This document shows, piece by piece, positions 1 to 8,539 of a DNA stretch of 64,000 bases. The DNA lies in NCBI RefSeq assembly GCF_001613265.1, contig NZ_BDCA01000014.1, forward strand, positions 1 through 64,000, in the 5' to 3' direction. The DNA is from Nocardia vermiculata NBRC 100427. Lineage in GTDB: Bacteria > Actinomycetota > Actinomycetes > Mycobacteriales > Mycobacteriaceae. A program made the position numbers and the translations under genes. Below the pieces are notes generated by a model, which was not told the DNA's origin, searched no databases, and was given only the letters and a program-made list of their open reading frames with translations. How positions within the stretch are numbered: position 1 is the first letter of the stretch; each line of letters opens with the position of its first letter.

Positions 1-1067
1 CTCGGCCGGTGCGGTGTGATGTCGTCGACCAGCCCCCAGCGCAGCGCGAGCTCCGCGTCGATCGGCTCTCCGGTCAGCATCATCCATGCCGCCCGCCACC
101 GGCCGATCCGCCGCGGCACGCTCACGGTGCCACCGGCGCCGGGGACCAGTCCCATCCCGATCTCGGGTAACAGGAAGTAGGCGTCCGGGTCGGCGACGAC
201 CCGGCCGGCGAAGGCCGACATCTCGATTCCCGCGCCGATGCAGGCACCGTGCACGTAGGCGGTAACCCGATCGCGCATCCGGTCGAGGATCCGCCACGGC
301 GCCCGCTCGAGCCGCACCAGATAGGCCGCGACCAGGTCGGTCGCGACACCGAACTCGTCGAGATCTCCCCCACTGCAGAAGACCGGACCGGCACCACGCA
401 ACGCGACCTGCTCGATCGACGGATCGAGTTCGGCCAGCCGACATGCCTCGAGCAACGCTTCGCGTAACCGCATACTGAGCGCATTGCGACGCTCGGGGTT
501 GTCGAGCACGATCGTCAGATTCTCGTCCGAACGCTCGATCCGAACCGGAGGCCGCGGCGACGCGGTCACCGGACGCACCGGGCGTCCGGCCCGCCACGCG
601 GCGAACTCCGTACCGCCGAGCAGCATCGAGTATGCGGCCGCCTCCGCGGCCAGACCGGCCTCGATATCGGGAGTGGCCGTCTGGCGCAGCAGCCTGGCCA
701 ACGTCACGCTGGAGCGCGGATTCCGTCCCACCGCGGCCCGGAGCCCATCCAGGCTCGCGGCGATATCGTCGCGGGGGACGAGCTGGGGGTACGCACCCTG
801 CACACCCGCGGCACCCGCCGTGGCGGTGCCCAGCGTCAGTGTGGTCGCCTCCAACAAACGCGCCAATTCGGGCGTCGGCTCGGATTCGAGTACACCGACC
901 GTCAGCCGCAGAGTGCTCGCGACTGCCTGCGCCGTCCGCGCAATCCGGTCCGCGGGGGCATCGCGCCACTCGTCCAGCGCAATCTCCAGCACCGGCGACT
1001 CGGGATCTCCGGCCGCATTCAGCCCCAACTCCAGCTCGCCCCCGGCGAGCGACAATGCTTGCTCCAC
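1..1067 (-). CDS. Enoyl-CoA hydratase/isomerase (crotonase) family protein, 3' end cut by window edge
   Basis: Reading from a GTG at 1067, 355 residues are visible before the window ends. Residues 1-170 form a helical, Ala/Leu-rich extension. Residues 175-355 are a crotonase fold: NPERRNALS near 190, oxyanion-hole motif FCSGGDL near 230, GACIGAGIEM near 275 and PEIGMGLVPGAGGT near 301. The family hydrates, isomerises or cleaves acyl-CoA thioesters. The long N-terminal extension is unlike simple EchA proteins and recalls larger crotonase relatives such as DpgC-type enzymes, so the exact substrate cannot be named. The gene diverges from the PucR-type regulator. The start is uncertain because the Shine-Dalgarno is weak. 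Confidence 0.8.
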   Translation of the reverse strand, partial: MEQALSLAGGELELGLNAAGDPESPVLEIALDEWRDAPADRIARTAQAVASTLRLTVGVLESEPTPELARLLEATTLTLGTATAGAAGVQGAYPQLVPRDDIAASLDGLRAAVGRNPRSSVTLARLLRQTATPDIEAGLAAEAAAYSMLLGGTEFAAWRAGRPVRPVTASPRPPVRIERSDENLTIVLDNPERRNALSMRLREALLEACRLAELDPSIEQVALRGAGPVFCSGGDLDEFGVATDLVAAYLVRLERAPWRILDRMRDRVTAYVHGACIGAGIEMSAFAGRVVADPDAYFLLPEIGMGLVPGAGGTVSVPRRIGRWRAAWMMLTGEPIDAELALRWGLVDDITPHRP

Positions 1068-1324
1068 CCTTCGATCCTGGCACCCGGCCGACCCGGATCT
1101 CCGAACGGGGCGCAGCGCCGGAACCCGGGCGCACACCCATCTCACCCGGCCGCGCCACTCCCGGCTCCCGGTTACGCGAGCTCCTGGCCCGGCAGCTCGG
1201 TCCCGGCACAGGTACGGCAGGCGCACCACCTCGGCCCCGGGCCCAGGTCCGCACTCCGGCCGCCGGCGCCGACGCACAGCAGCTGCCGGGCGCCTCTGGT
1301 GCGAACCGGGACGATCGTGCGACG

Positions 1325-1338
1325 TACGGTAGCGAATG
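1325..1338 (+). promoter_or_regulatory. Probable leaderless promoter -10 of the PucR-type gene
   Basis: TACGGT at 1325-1330 lies 7 nt before the GTG at 1338 and no Shine-Dalgarno is visible. This spacing is typical of actinobacterial leaderless transcripts that begin at the start codon. The rest of 1068-1337 is intergenic, and I see nothing else in it. Confidence 0.35.
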
Positions 1339-2567
1339 TGGCACTATCGAAAAGGTCCGGGCCGGCCGGGCAGGTGACGAATTCGGCGGAGCTGGCGGCG
1401 GCCTGTCGCGGTGACATTCCCGAGCTCACCAGGCGGTTGATGGCGGCGATCTTCACCGACGACCCGGAGTGGACCGACTATTCGGCCGTGACCCGCGCGG
1501 ATCTGGAACACGGGTGCCGGCGGTTCCTCACCCGGGTGCTCGACCTGCTCGGCGACAAGGGCGCCGGCGCCGAAAACGACGATGTCGCCGCGGCGATCGG
1601 TGAACAGCGCGCCGGGCAGGGTGTGCCGCTCGAGGCGATGCAGCGCACCTTCCGCCTCGGTGGGCGCATCGTGTTCGAAGCACTGCTGGATCGTGCTGGG
1701 GCCATCACCCCCGCCGACTTCCGAGAGACCGGCACGGCCATGTGGGCGGTCATCGACGGGATGTCCTCGGCCCTGGTCACCGCGTACCGCGGTGCGGAAC
1801 TGGATCGGGTCCGGCGCGACGAACGCCGCCGCCACGCCCTCATCGAAGATCTGCTGGCCGGACGCGCCCACGACGTACTGTTCGCGACCCGCGCGGCCCG
1901 CGAGCTGAATATTCCGGTGCACGGGGACTACCTGGTCGTCGTCGCCCGGGGCGACAGCCACCCGCTGCGGCTGGGCACCGAAACGGCACTGGCCGCGCAC
2001 GGGATCCGCTCCGTCTGGCACGATCGCGGCGACTCCACGGTCGGTCTGGTCGCACTCGAGCACCACGGCGCCGACCAGGTGGCGAGGGCGCTGGAACCAC
2101 TGGTCCGCGGCTGCGCCGCACTCTCGCCCACCATTGCCGGCCTGGCCGAGGCCGCCACCGGGCATCAACTCGCGGCCTTGACGCTCGACACCGCACCGGA
2201 CGCGTCCCCGGGTGTCGTGGTCTCGTTGCACGACCGGTATTCCGAAGCGCTGCTGCTGCGCTCACCCGATCTGGCGCGGTTGCTGGTGCACCGGACCCTC
2301 GGACCGGTGCTCGGGCTCCCCGCGAAAGAACGCGGCGTTCTGATTCGGACCCTGACGGTGTGGCTGGCCGAGACCTGCTCGGCGGCCAATGCGGCACCAC
2401 TGCTGCACTGTCACCGCAACACCGTGATCAACAGGCTCCAGCGGATCGCGACGCTGCTCGGCGCACCACTCGAGGGGCAGCGCCGGCTACTGGATCTGTC
2501 ACTGGCCCTCATCGCACTGGAATTACTCGAAGCACAGGGCGAGATTGTGCACAGCGCCCAATCCTGA
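1338..2567 (+). CDS. PucR-family transcriptional regulator (CdaR/PucR C-terminal HTH)
   Basis: Predicted 409-residue cytoplasmic regulator. The C-terminal 60 residues carry the PucR-type helix-turn-helix (HCHRNTVINRLQRIATLLG). The middle holds the RsbRD/GGDEF-like region usual in this family, and the N-terminal about 170 residues are helical. The open frame extends upstream to 1059, but that part is Pro/Arg/Ala-rich and looks non-coding. GTG at 1338 (or 1374) gives a normal family length. It precedes the lpd-pdh genes by 122 bp on the same strand, so it may control them; the ligand is unknown. PucR-family proteins usually activate catabolic genes. Confidence 0.82.
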   Translation: MALSKRSGPAGQVTNSAELAAACRGDIPELTRRLMAAIFTDDPEWTDYSAVTRADLEHGCRRFLTRVLDLLGDKGAGAENDDVAAAIGEQRAGQGVPLEAMQRTFRLGGRIVFEALLDRAGAITPADFRETGTAMWAVIDGMSSALVTAYRGAELDRVRRDERRRHALIEDLLAGRAHDVLFATRAARELNIPVHGDYLVVVARGDSHPLRLGTETALAAHGIRSVWHDRGDSTVGLVALEHHGADQVARALEPLVRGCAALSPTIAGLAEAATGHQLAALTLDTAPDASPGVVVSLHDRYSEALLLRSPDLARLLVHRTLGPVLGLPAKERGVLIRTLTVWLAETCSAANAAPLLHCHRNTVINRLQRIATLLGAPLEGQRRLLDLSLALIALELLEAQGEIVHSAQS

Positions 2568-2689
2568 GCATCGTTTCCTGGGCGCCGGGAGAATTGCCGG
2601 TTCCCTCGCCACCGGCGAGACTCGAAACCTGATGACCCACAACCACAACCGGATTTCGGGTCGGTAATTCAGGACGAGGAGCACCACAA

Positions 2690-4147
2690 GTGCCGGAATT
2701 CGATCTACTGATCGTCGGCGGTGGACCGGGCGGCTATGTCGCTGCGATCCGCGCCGCCGCCCGCGGCCTACGCGTCGCGCTGGTGGACAAGGAACGCCCC
2801 GGCGGCGTCTGCCTGAACTGGGGCTGCATTCCCACCAAAGCCATGCTGCGTTCCGCCGAGGTCCTGCAGACCGTCCGTGCCGCAGCAGATTTCGGTATCC
2901 GGGCCGACAACGTCGGGTTCGACTTCACCGCCGTACGGGCACGCAAGGACGCCGTCGTCACCGACCTCACCACAGGCGTGGCGGGCCTACTGAAGGCCAA
3001 CGGCGTGACCGTCGTCGAGGGCCACGCCCGGTTCATCGGCCCCACCACGGTCGAGGTGTTCGCCGCCGGCGGCTCGCCCGTCTTCGACGGCGGCCCCCGC
3101 TACGCCGCCGCGCCGATCGGCGAGCCGACCCGCACGATCGAGGCCGCCGACGTAATCATCGCGACCGGTTCGGTGCCGGCGCTGCTGCCGGTGCCCGGCG
3201 CCGACCTGCCCGGTGTCATCACCTCCGACGGCGCGTTCGGTCTCACCGAAGTACCCGAACGCCTGGTTGTGATCGGGGGCAGCGCGGTCGGCGCCGAATG
3301 GGCGAGCCTGTTCGCCACCTTCGGCGCCGCGGTGACCGTAGTCGAAATGCAGGAACGACTGGTTCCGTTGGAGGACGAGGAGATCGGCAACGCGCTGGGC
3401 CGGTCCTTCGGCAAACAGGGCATCACCGTGCTCACCGGGTCCACGGTCACCGGGGTCACGCAGGCCGGTGCGGCACTGCAGGTGGCTGTCGAGGGCCCGC
3501 AGCCACGAACGTTGGATGCGGATGTGGTCCTGGTCGGCGTCGGACGCCGCCCCAACACCGCCGACCTCGACCTCGAGAAGGCCGGAATCGCCACGGACGA
3601 GCGCGGTTTCATTCCCGTCGACGACCGACTACGGACCACGGTCGAGCACGTCCATGCCATCGGCGACGTGACCGGCAAGGCATTACTGGCCCACGTCGCC
3701 TCCCATCAGGGTTTGACCGCCGCCGATGTGATCGCCGGCCACCCCGCACGAATCGACTACACCGTGATTCCGGCGGCGACGTTCACGCATCCGGAGATCG
3801 CGAGCGTGGGACTGACCGAGGATGCCGCCCGTGCCGCCGGGCACGAGGTGATCACCGCCTCCTTCCCCTTCGCCGCGCTCGGCCGGGCAAAATCCTGCGG
3901 CGATACCGAGGGCTTCTGCAAGATCGTCGCGGGGGCACGGCACCAGGAAGTTCTCGGCGTGCACATCATCGGCCCCTCGGCCAGCGACCTGATCACCGAA
4001 GGCGCCCTGGCGATTTCACTCGAGGCGACGCTCGACGAACTCGCCGACACCATCCACGCCCACCCCACCCTCGGCGAGATCGGCATGGAGGCGGCCCTGA
4101 CCGGGCTCGGCCTGCCGGTCCACATCCCGCCGCCCCGCAAGCGTTGA
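2690..4147 (+). CDS. lpdA: Dihydrolipoyl dehydrogenase (E3)
   Basis: 485 residues, the usual E3 length. It reoxidises the dihydrolipoyl group on E2 using FAD and NAD+. FAD-binding GGGPGGY is at residues 10-16, the redox-active disulfide is C41/C46 in VCLNWGCIPTKA, a second dinucleotide motif VIGGSAVGAEWA is near 190, and the C-terminal base pair is in HAHPTLGE. The GTG start has a strong AGGACGAGGAG upstream. It is the first gene of a four-gene operon for a 2-oxoacid dehydrogenase complex, with 11 bp to the next gene. Mycobacteriales usually have another E3 elsewhere, so this copy may be dedicated to this complex. Confidence 0.93.
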   Translation: MPEFDLLIVGGGPGGYVAAIRAAARGLRVALVDKERPGGVCLNWGCIPTKAMLRSAEVLQTVRAAADFGIRADNVGFDFTAVRARKDAVVTDLTTGVAGLLKANGVTVVEGHARFIGPTTVEVFAAGGSPVFDGGPRYAAAPIGEPTRTIEAADVIIATGSVPALLPVPGADLPGVITSDGAFGLTEVPERLVVIGGSAVGAEWASLFATFGAAVTVVEMQERLVPLEDEEIGNALGRSFGKQGITVLTGSTVTGVTQAGAALQVAVEGPQPRTLDADVVLVGVGRRPNTADLDLEKAGIATDERGFIPVDDRLRTTVEHVHAIGDVTGKALLAHVASHQGLTAADVIAGHPARIDYTVIPAATFTHPEIASVGLTEDAARAAGHEVITASFPFAALGRAKSCGDTEGFCKIVAGARHQEVLGVHIIGPSASDLITEGALAISLEATLDELADTIHAHPTLGEIGMEAALTGLGLPVHIPPPRKR

Positions 4148-4158
4148 GGAGACCCCTC

Positions 4159-5274
4159 GTGACCACGAGCACCGCGCCCCGCAAACCCGCGCGCAAGGCG
4201 AACCGCCCGGCCACCGTGAAGGAGAAGGCGGCCACTGCCCCTCCAGCGCAATCAGCCCTGACCACCACCGATCCGGAGGTGCTGCGGGGCCTGTACCGCG
4301 ACATGCTGTTCGTGCGGCGCTTCGAGGAGCGCACCGCACAGAGCTACCAGCAGGCCAAGATCGGCGGATACTGCCACCTGAATCTCGGCGAGGAGGCGAC
4401 CGTGGTCGGCGTGGGTGCCGCGATGCGGCCCACCGACTATCTGTTCACCAATTACCGCGAGCACGGCTATGCGCTGGCCAAGGGCATCGAACCCGGCCGG
4501 GTGATGGCCGAGCTCTACGGTCGCTCCACCGGCACCTCCAAGGGCTGGGGCGGTTCGATGCACATGTACGACACCGAGGCACGGCTGCTGGGCGGCTACG
4601 CCATCGTGGGCGGTCAGGTCCCGCTGGCCGTCGGCGCCGCACTGGCCATCGACTACCGCGGTGACGACGACGTGGTGGTGTGCCAGATGGGCGAGGGCAC
4701 CACCAATATCGGGGCCTTCCACGAATCGCTGAACATCGCCGCCCTGTGGCATCTGCCGATCGTCTTCCTGGTCGTCAACAACCAGACCGGAATGGGGACC
4801 ACCGTCGACAAGTCCTCGGCCGAACCGGAGCTGTTCAAGCGCGCCTCCTCCTACCGGATGCGCGGTGAGCGCGTCGACGGGACCGATGTACTGGCCGTGC
4901 GCGACATCGCCGGTGAACTCATCGAACAAGCTCGGCACGACGGGAAACCGGCCCTGCTCGAGGCGGTCAGCTACCGCTTGAAAGGCCACTCCGTGGTCGA
5001 CCCGGCCAAATACCGCAGCAGCGAGGCGGTGTCGGTCGCCCGGGACAACGACCCGATCGTGCGCTGGCATGCCGCCCTGCTCGAAGCCGGTGTGCTGACC
5101 GAGGATTCGGCCGCCGAGATCGAAGCGTCGGTCACCGCCGAGGTCGCTGCCGCGGTCGAATTCGCCGATGCCAGCCCGCATCCGGAGCCGTCGAGCCTGT
5201 TCGACTACAACTACGCCACCCCGGTCGCCGGCGATTCCCATCGCCTGCCCGCCGATCCGCTCTTCACCGTCTGA
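4159..5274 (+). CDS. pdhA: Pyruvate/2-oxoacid dehydrogenase E1 component, alpha subunit
   Basis: 371 residues. The thiamine-diphosphate-dependent decarboxylase half of a heterotetrameric E1. Start GTG at 4159 follows GAGGAGACC; the first about 35 residues are a Lys/Ala/Pro-rich tail. Motifs are YRDMLFVRRFEER, YREHGYALA, and the ThDP site GEG...NN around residues 175-205. The D to E change in GDG also occurs in branched-chain E1alpha. The loop motif GHSVVDPAKYR is of the pyruvate/acetoin type. Actinobacteria normally use AceE for pyruvate, so this alpha2-beta2 E1 could serve pyruvate, acetoin or branched-chain oxoacids; the sequence does not decide. Confidence 0.9.
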   Translation: MTTSTAPRKPARKANRPATVKEKAATAPPAQSALTTTDPEVLRGLYRDMLFVRRFEERTAQSYQQAKIGGYCHLNLGEEATVVGVGAAMRPTDYLFTNYREHGYALAKGIEPGRVMAELYGRSTGTSKGWGGSMHMYDTEARLLGGYAIVGGQVPLAVGAALAIDYRGDDDVVVCQMGEGTTNIGAFHESLNIAALWHLPIVFLVVNNQTGMGTTVDKSSAEPELFKRASSYRMRGERVDGTDVLAVRDIAGELIEQARHDGKPALLEAVSYRLKGHSVVDPAKYRSSEAVSVARDNDPIVRWHAALLEAGVLTEDSAAEIEASVTAEVAAAVEFADASPHPEPSSLFDYNYATPVAGDSHRLPADPLFTV

Positions 5275-5284
5275 GGACCCCACC

Positions 5285-6277
5285 GTGCCAGTCATGACCT
5301 ATCGCGAAGCGCTGCGCGAAACCCTGCGCGATCAGATGCGACGCGACGACGACATCTTCCTCATCGGTGAGGAGATCGGCGTCTTCGAAGGCTCCTACAA
5401 GATCACCGCCGGACTGCTCGACGAGTTCGGCGAGAAGCGGGTGCGCGACACCCCCATCGCCGAGGAAGGGTTCGTCGGCGCGGCCATCGGTGCCGCGATG
5501 CTGGGCCTGCGCCCGGTGGTGGAGATCATGACGATCAACTTCTCGCTCCTGGCGCTGGACCAGATCGTCAATCATGCCGCCAAGATCTACGGCATGTTCG
5601 GCGGCCAGACCAGCGTGCCCATGGTGATCCGCACCCCGGGCGGTGGCGGCCAGCAGCTCGGCGCCACTCATTCGCAGAACATCGAGCTCTACTACGCGTT
5701 CGTCCCCGGCCTGAAAGTCGTCGCACCCAGCACTCCCGCGGATGCCCGCGCCCTGCTCGCCGCGGCGATCGAAGACGACGACCCGGTGCTGTTCCTGGAG
5801 AATCTGGCGCTCTACAACACCAAAGGTGAAGTGCCGGACACTCTTCCGCGCGTCGAAATCGGCAAGGCCGCGGTGACCCGGCCCGGCACCGACATCACAC
5901 TGATCGGCTACTCCCGGATGGCGACGGTGTGCACGCAGGTCGCCGAGCGCCTCGCCGGCGACGGGATCTCCGCGGAAGTGATCGATCTGCGAAGTCTGCG
6001 TCCGCTGGACCGCGACACGGTGGTGGCCTCGGTGCGGAAAACCGGGTGCGCGGTGGTCGGCGAGGACGACTGGCTCACCTACGGCATCGGCGCAGAGGTC
6101 GCGGCCTCCATCTCCGACGGTGCCTTCGACTATCTCGACGCGCCGGTCCGCCGGGTGGCGATGGCCGAGGTGCCGCTCCCCTACGCCAAACCGCTGGAGA
6201 AGCTGGCACTGCCGTCGGCCGATTCCCTCTACACGGCCGCGCTGGAAACCCTTGCCGCCCTGGGCAAGCGCCGCTGA
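5285..6277 (+). CDS. pdhB: Pyruvate/2-oxoacid dehydrogenase E1 component, beta subunit
   Basis: 330 residues from a GTG at 5285; ATG at 5294 is an alternative only three codons later. It is the partner of E1alpha, completing the ThDP site and reductively acylating the E2 lipoyl group. Family marks are MTYREALRE at the start, GEEIGVFEGSYKIT, DTPIAEEGFVGAAIGAAMLGLRPV, the glycine-rich TPGGGGQQLGATHSQ and ALYNTKGEVP. It sits 10 bp after pdhA and 23 bp before the E2 gene. An upstream in-frame extension to 5168 overlaps pdhA and lacks family sequence, so it is not used. Confidence 0.92.
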   Translation: MPVMTYREALRETLRDQMRRDDDIFLIGEEIGVFEGSYKITAGLLDEFGEKRVRDTPIAEEGFVGAAIGAAMLGLRPVVEIMTINFSLLALDQIVNHAAKIYGMFGGQTSVPMVIRTPGGGGQQLGATHSQNIELYYAFVPGLKVVAPSTPADARALLAAAIEDDDPVLFLENLALYNTKGEVPDTLPRVEIGKAAVTRPGTDITLIGYSRMATVCTQVAERLAGDGISAEVIDLRSLRPLDRDTVVASVRKTGCAVVGEDDWLTYGIGAEVAASISDGAFDYLDAPVRRVAMAEVPLPYAKPLEKLALPSADSLYTAALETLAALGKRR

Positions 6278-6300
6278 CACCGGATTCGGAGGACATCACA

Positions 6301-7602
6301 GTGCCTGAAATCACCATGCCCCGGCTGTCGGACACCATGGAAGACGGGGTGGTCGACAACTGGCTCAAGCAGGTCGGCGACACCGTCACCCGCGGCGAGG
6401 TCATCGCCGAAATCGAGACCGACAAAGCACTCATGGAACTCGAGGCCTACGACGACGGCGTTCTCGAGCAGATCATCGTCGAACCCGGCGTGCGCGTACC
6501 GATCGGCGAACCGATCGCGATCGTCGGCGACGGGTCCGGCGCTGCCGCGACCGCCGGTCCGGGATCGGGCTCCGCTGCGGCGCCGTCCCCTACCGCGCCG
6601 GACACCACGGCGGCTCGGCTCGGCGACGACACCGCACCGAGCGTGCCCGGCGGGCAATCGCCGGAGAGCGCGGCTGCCGGCACCCGCACGAAGTCCTCAC
6701 CGCTGGCCCGCAAGATCGCCCGGGAACTGGGAATCGACATCGCGACGATCACCGGCACCGGTCCCGGCGGCCGCGTCACCCGTCGGGATGTCGAATCCGC
6801 CCACGAGACGGGCGCTTCCGCGTCGACCGCACCGGCACCGCCGGCAACGCCCGTACCGGCATCACCAGCGGCGCCCGCACCGGCGACCGGCCCCGCGCAG
6901 CCGGCGACCGGCGAGTACGACGAGGTTCCGCTGACCACCATTCAGCGCGTGTCGGCGACGCGGCTCACCGAAAGTAAGCAGCAGGCGCCGCACATCTATC
7001 TGACCAGCGCCATCGACGTCACCGAGCTGTTCACCTTCCGGGCCCAGGTCAACGAGACGCTCGCCGCCGCAGGAACAGGGAAGGTCAGCGTCAACGATCT
7101 GCTGGTCAAGGCCGTCGCGGTGGCCTTGCGGGCCGATCCCGCGGTCAATGTCTCCTTCGCCGGCGACACCGCCCGGCGCCATCACGGCGTCCATCTCGGC
7201 ATCGCCGTGGCCACCCCCGCCGGTTTGCTGGTCCCGGTGGTGCGCGACGCCGACCGCAAGTCCGTGTCGGCCATCGCCGCCCAGACGCGGGAGCTGGCCG
7301 AGCGAGCCCGCGACCGGAAGCTGCGCAGCGAGGAGATGAGCGGCGCCACCTTCACCATCTCCAACCTCGGTATGTACGGCATCGAACATTTCACCGCCGT
7401 CATCAACCCGCCCGAAGGTGCGATCCTGGCGGTCGGCGCGGCTACCGACGAACTACGCCTCGACGACGACCGGGTCGTCAGCCGGAAGATCCTGCGCGTC
7501 ACCATGTCCGCCGATCACCGCGTGATCGACGGCGCCGTCGCCGCACAATTCCTCGCCCGGTTGAAAGACCTGATCGAACACCCCCTGCGGATCGTGACCT
7601 GA
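6301..7602 (+). CDS. pdhC: Dihydrolipoamide acyltransferase (E2)
   Basis: 433 residues. The core of the complex, transferring the acyl group from lipoate to CoA. A single lipoyl domain (residues 1-78) has the lipoylated lysine K42 in ETDKALMEL. A Pro/Ala linker is followed by the E3/E1-binding domain (SPLARKIARELG...GPGGRVTRRDV, about 137-170), a second Pro/Ala linker, and the catalytic domain from about 205. Catalytic His near residue 406 lies in ADHRVIDGAVAAQFL. Start GTG at 6301 is preceded by GGAGGA. A GC-rich hairpin follows the gene, so the operon probably ends here. Confidence 0.92.
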   Translation: MPEITMPRLSDTMEDGVVDNWLKQVGDTVTRGEVIAEIETDKALMELEAYDDGVLEQIIVEPGVRVPIGEPIAIVGDGSGAAATAGPGSGSAAAPSPTAPDTTAARLGDDTAPSVPGGQSPESAAAGTRTKSSPLARKIARELGIDIATITGTGPGGRVTRRDVESAHETGASASTAPAPPATPVPASPAAPAPATGPAQPATGEYDEVPLTTIQRVSATRLTESKQQAPHIYLTSAIDVTELFTFRAQVNETLAAAGTGKVSVNDLLVKAVAVALRADPAVNVSFAGDTARRHHGVHLGIAVATPAGLLVPVVRDADRKSVSAIAAQTRELAERARDRKLRSEEMSGATFTISNLGMYGIEHFTAVINPPEGAILAVGAATDELRLDDDRVVSRKILRVTMSADHRVIDGAVAAQFLARLKDLIEHPLRIVT

Positions 7603-7633
7603 CGCCACCGCGTCGGTTCCGTCCGGTCGAGGC

Positions 7634-7672
7634 CGGGCGGCGGTATCGAGCACCCATCCGATCCGCCGCCCG
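7634..7672. terminator. Hairpin after pdhC
   Basis: CGGGCGGCGG at 7634-7643 pairs with CCGCCGCCCG at 7663-7672, with further ATCG/CGAT pairing inside. It lies 32 bp after the pdhC stop, with no T run. Probable end of the lpd-pdh operon. Confidence 0.5.
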
Positions 7673-7749
7673 CCTCACCTCCACCCCGCCCCGGATCACA
7701 TCGCTGGGCCGCTGTCGTGGGCCTGTGCCCCACGGGCCCGAGCCTTCGG

Positions 7750-7766
7750 TATTATCAGTGATAATA
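7750..7766. promoter_or_regulatory. AT-rich palindrome upstream of the TetR gene (candidate operator)
   Basis: TATTATCA-G-TGATAATA is a perfect 8-bp inverted repeat around one base, in a strikingly AT-rich island (about 7750-7777) of GC-rich DNA. It lies 86 bp before the TetR-family start codon and is the best candidate for its autoregulatory site, possibly overlapping the promoter. Confidence 0.5.
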
Positions 7767-7852
7767 AATATCATCTATGCGGCGCGGGGTGAGCTGCCGA
7801 CATCGGCGGGAAGACCGAGCGGTACCGTGGAATTCTGGGAGGTGGCGACAAC

Positions 7853-8500
7853 GTGGACAGCAGGACGGCCCGAGCCAAGCAGGAACGTCGGCGTGTGATC
7901 ATGGCCGCGGCAGCGGGTCTGTTCGCCGCCTGCGGCTACCGGGCAGCGAGTATGGACGAAATCGCATGCCGGGCCGGGATCAGTAAACCGGTGCTGTACA
8001 AATCGTTTTCGAGCAAGCTGGAACTGTATCTGGCAGTGCTGCACGATGCGGTGCAGGTCCTGGGCGAAACACTCACCACCGCACTCGACCGTGCCGAGGA
8101 TATGCGCTCGATCGTCGCGGCGACGGTGGCCGCGGTATTCGATTTCGCCGATATCCATCCTCGCGCCGCCGCACTGCTGGCCGGCGCCGGCGTGGCCGAC
8201 GAGCCGTCGGCCCAGCACATCGCCCACCAGGCCGCGCAGATCTGCGCTACCGCTCTCGACCGCGCCCTGGCCCCCTACCCCTTCGCCCGTCCCGAACAGA
8301 ACTGGCTGATCACCGCGGAACTGGTCGCGATCGCGCAATCGTGTGCCCAGGACTGGGCGATCACCGGTAAGCATCTGCGCAAGTCCGATGCCGTCGCCAC
8401 CACCGTGAGCCTGTGCTGGGGCGGTCTGGCCGGTGTGCAGTTGACATCGACCCAGCCGGAGACAGACGCCCCCGCTCCGATATCCGGCGCCCGGTCCTAG
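7853..8500 (+). CDS. TetR/AcrR-family transcriptional regulator
   Basis: 215 residues. The N-terminal helix-turn-helix (about residues 10-55) reads as a typical TetR domain, with AAAGLFAACGYRAASMDEIA and AGISKPVLYKSF. The C-terminal ligand domain is alpha-helical. GTG at 7853 follows GGGAGGTGG at good distance. The nearest upstream DNA carries an AT-rich palindrome. The downstream secreted protein gene starts 39 bp later on the same strand and may be co-transcribed. Ligand and targets are not evident. Confidence 0.88.
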   Translation: MDSRTARAKQERRRVIMAAAAGLFAACGYRAASMDEIACRAGISKPVLYKSFSSKLELYLAVLHDAVQVLGETLTTALDRAEDMRSIVAATVAAVFDFADIHPRAAALLAGAGVADEPSAQHIAHQAAQICATALDRALAPYPFARPEQNWLITAELVAIAQSCAQDWAITGKHLRKSDAVATTVSLCWGGLAGVQLTSTQPETDAPAPISGARS

Positions 8501-8539
8501 TCCGCCGTCCCGTCGACTCTCGAAAGGGCCGATGTCGCG

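Noticed and set aside
1059..1337. N-terminal extension of the PucR-type gene frame
   Set aside because: Pro/Arg/Ala-rich, reaches into the divergent gene's start, and the true start is better placed at 1338.
5000..5100. Pyruvate-specific identity of the E1 from one loop motif
   Set aside because: GHSxxDP supports pyruvate/acetoin type but GEG resembles branched-chain E1; substrate left open.
4252..5295. 347-residue minus-strand frame opposite pdhA
   Set aside because: Shadow of the pdhA coding strand; Gly/His/Val-rich composition and no family motif.
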